Assembly (NCBI GenBank): GCA_963854835.1
Contig: OY978526.1
Location: 42,199,140-42,263,139 of the forward strand
DNA length: 64,000 nt
Direction of reading: 5' to 3'
Origin: Megamerina dolium
Lineage: Eukaryota > Arthropoda > Insecta > Diptera > Megamerinidae
Below the pieces are notes generated by a model. It saw nothing but the letters and a program-made list of their open reading frames with translations. It was not told the origin of the DNA and made no database searches. A program made the position numbers and the translations under genes. Below, one piece after another: positions 61,421 to 64,000 of this stretch (position 1 is the stretch's first letter; each line of letters starts with the position of its first letter).

Positions 61421-62900
61421 TGTTTTAGTTTTTGGCATGAAATTTTTTTATCAACGTTCTAGTAAATTTAATCGGTTAGGGGCAAGCCTTCTGAGCAGAT
61501 CGGTACCCACCAGGGGGCTGTATCACGTCAAATTTTTGAAGAAATCTATTTTTCCAATTTCCCACCTATTTAAATTTACTAGAAAGTTGATTAATTTTTC
61601 AACTACAATAGTTTAATATTTTTGTTTGTTAAGTACGTGGAATAATCATTTGAAAAGTGTTAATTGGTTTTGTTATTTAGTTTTATGTATTTCTAGGAAA
61701 ATGCTCACCGAATAGAAAGGATGAGGAAAAAACGTTGACATCATCTTAGATCCTATTAGAAAAAATTATATAATGAAAATTTGAACAGATCCGATGTTCA
61801 TTTCCTCAAGAATTTATTATGAAAAGTTGAGCATATAAATACCACAGGATGTATGCATTTGTAGAATCATGCATATTTATGTTTAATACATAAGTTACCA
61901 TTGAAAAAAATACAAGTGCACAATCATCTTCACTATTTCTCTCAATTACAATTGGATATTATATATTCCAATACACCAATAGTATTATAATAGATTCTCA
62001 TTCATATATGAAATACATGTACATAACATACAATATAATGACTATTCTATGGCTGACCACATCGTTACATTCAAATTGTGTATATGTAAATTGTATACCT
62101 AATATATATACATTTACATACTCATACATTCATTTTTGGTATTGTTTTCCAAGTAAAACGCACGATAATTTTGTTATATTGCATAATTCCTATTGCTATA
62201 ATCCCAATAAAGCCAAATATGTATGCAGTTATTTTGGATTAAAATTTAATTTGTGCCTAAAATTGTTGAAATAAAATTTTGGAAATGCACATCTGTGTAC
62301 TCATACAGACCCTACACCATAGGCTCATATTCCAAATGCAAGAAAGACATATAAATGACAAGGGACCGCATATAACGACAAATCTGATTTAAAACTCATA
62401 AGTAGAATATGCTCATTCGTATTAAAAGCATACCCGATAATTGGAAACTAAATGTACCTTATGATTTCGGAGCTGTTCCATTTTTGTTCGAGTCCCTCTT
62501 GTCCACTTAACCGCCCAACTTACCGAGAGATCCCATGATCAGTGTGAGGCTAATTTGGGAAAATACAGAAGAAAACAACATTGTTGTGAAATAGATTTTA
62601 GAAAAATTATTTTTGGCCAAGGCCTTCTTTGCAAGAAACCTCTCAAAAGTGATCACGAAAAAATGACTAAATTTATGGAATATCGATCAAGATCTATTTA
62701 AGAAACTGAAGCACTTGAAGTGCAATGAATCGAAATAAACCGTTTAAGAAATGGGCACATCAAACTTCACCTTCAAGGCCTGCTAAATAGTGCCCACAAA
62801 TGATAAACACATATTATAAGGTGGAAAAACGAATTATAATAATAACTCAAAAAAGTCTTAAAACCGTTTAAGCCCTTTTCATGGTGTTTTAAGATATATA
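61420..62900 (+). repeat. Unclassified interspersed repeat, copy 2 (about 750 bp longer than copy 1)
   Basis: Same three blocks as 17600-18320 in the same order and strand: 61424-61525 (TTTTTGGCATGAAATTTTTT, GATCGGTACCCACCAG), 62652-62725 (TCAAGATCTATTTA, ACTTGAAGTGCA), 62838-62885 (AAAAAGTC, TTTAAG, TTTTCAT). The distance between blocks one and two is about 750 bp longer here, so either copy 2 holds an insertion or copy 1 a deletion. 62400-62600 is less AT-rich and may hold decayed coding sequence on the + strand. Confidence 0.65.
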
Positions 62901-63104
62901 GTCTTGGCATATATACCATATATAGGTAAGTACACTGATAGAAGATTATTGGATCGAATTATTGGGTGTACAAATATATTTTAACCGATTTTCAACAGAG
63001 GTCGTTAGTAGTATTAAATTGCATCGGATAATGTGGCAGCTATCTTCATGTTAAAGTGTTATCATTAGGCTTTTGAAATCAGTATGTGTCATATATCCGA
63101 AGCG

Positions 63105-63420
63105 TAAACAACATAAATGGAAGCCGTATCGTTACTGGTAACGAAAAATAAATCTATTATGACAAACCCATTGCAAAAAGCCATATGTGAGACCTGGCCA
63201 ACTAGTCAAACCGACTCCAAAGCTGAATATCTATAGTTTGAAGGTGATGCTGTGTATGTGGTGGGATCAGAATGGTATGGTGTATTATGAGCTGCTAAAA
63301 CCGAGTAAAACAATAAATCAGAAATGATACTGACAATAATTCATCAAATTGCAGCCAGCAATTGTCCCTCAAAGATGGGAAAAAGTTGTAGCTTCCCAAA
63401 AAAAAAACTTTGAATAAAAT
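63105..63420 (+). pseudogene. Decayed mariner transposase, catalytic region fragment
   Basis: With frameshifts the + strand reads SRIVTGNEK, stop, IYYDKP (family: VTGDEKW, the first catalytic Asp block, here Asn), then KPTPKLNIYSLKVMLCMWWDQNGMVYYELLKPSKTIN, then a jump to PAIVPQRWEKVVASQKKNFE near the C-terminus. The second and third catalytic blocks are deleted. The N-terminus is not recognised upstream. Confidence 0.75.
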
Positions 63421-63429
63421 ATATTGTAG

Positions 63430-64000
63430 TAATTTTTTTAAAGCCTCAAAGTTAGGAAAAAATTCTTTAAAATTTACATGTATACCCAAAATAAAATTGA
63501 TCATCTCGTAATTCACCTTATTTTAACATTGAAAAAACTTGAAATAAAACTGAAAGATCATACATTAAACCAAAATTAAGAATTTAAAAAATATAAATTA
63601 TTTTTGTAGTTTTTATTTAATTACGCTAGTTTCACAATTGCTTGGAAGTTTTTGTAAAAATATTAAATTTGAATCCATTGTCGGCCATTGATGATTTGCG
63701 TTGCGTTGATGGATTTTTTCCGATTTTAGAATATTTTTTAGAATATTTTTTTCACATAATTTAGGAACACATATGTACTCCACTCAAAGTGGATAAGTTT
63801 ATACTACAACTATAAACTCACTAAATCTACTAAATTGCACTCTTTACTGTTGTCAGATAAAGATTGAAACCCACATACGCATACATAAAAATTATATTAA
63901 ACATGCATTTAGAGAATGTAACAACAATGTAAAATCCATAATCCTTTCATCGTACAACCAACTGAACACAAACATGCATCGATGCAATCACAGCAATTCA
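63430..64000. other. Intergenic, no gene seen
   Basis: AT-rich to the window edge. Confidence 0.65.

Overview
The window is 64 kb of AT-rich insect nuclear DNA. It holds only one clearly recognisable host gene: the last two coding exons of the D1-like dopamine receptor Dop1R1. The protein is nearly the same as I recall for Drosophila. With the very large intron, the diverged RTE and Jockey LINEs, the mariner remnants and a tRNA-derived SINE family, this suggests a higher dipteran, probably a tephritid fruit fly. The species is inferred, not shown.

Layout. 1-5895 is intron upstream of the first visible Dop1R1 exon; the N-terminal exons lie off the left edge. 5896-6141 is the exon for TM4 to TM5. 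6142-20159 is a 14,018-bp intron crowded with repeats. In order these are a tandem array of dimeric ~310-bp units (about 6290-7845), a (TATAC)n tract, an interrupted (TA)n tract, a reverse-transcriptase LINE lying between inverted repeats and 17-18 bp direct repeats (8839-11090), a SINE, a Jockey-type LINE with an RTE-type LINE fragment nested in its gag (14330-17567), one copy of an unclassified interspersed repeat, and a decayed SINE. 20160-20697 is the terminal exon (ICL3, TM6, TM7, C-tail, stop), followed by the 3' UTR.

From about 21.4 kb to the right edge I find no second certain host gene. A small 83-codon ORF at 24550-24801 is the best non-transposon candidate. The rest is AT-rich sequence with mobile-element fragments: RTE-like LINE pieces, a Jockey-clade 3' end (23515-23994), SINE copies, a mariner deletion derivative with intact ends and TA duplication (48879-49418), two further mariner remnants, a putative MITE (51207-51799), a Jockey-type LINE inserted into a SINE with a clear 10-bp target duplication (57207-59960), and a second copy of the unclassified repeat (about 61420-62900).

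The most unusual items are the RT gene between inverted repeats, the dimeric tandem array, the unclassified two-copy repeat, a perfect 28-bp-arm palindrome at 38042-38105, and the well-dated nested insertions. No CRISPR array, rRNA gene or convincing functional tRNA gene is present.
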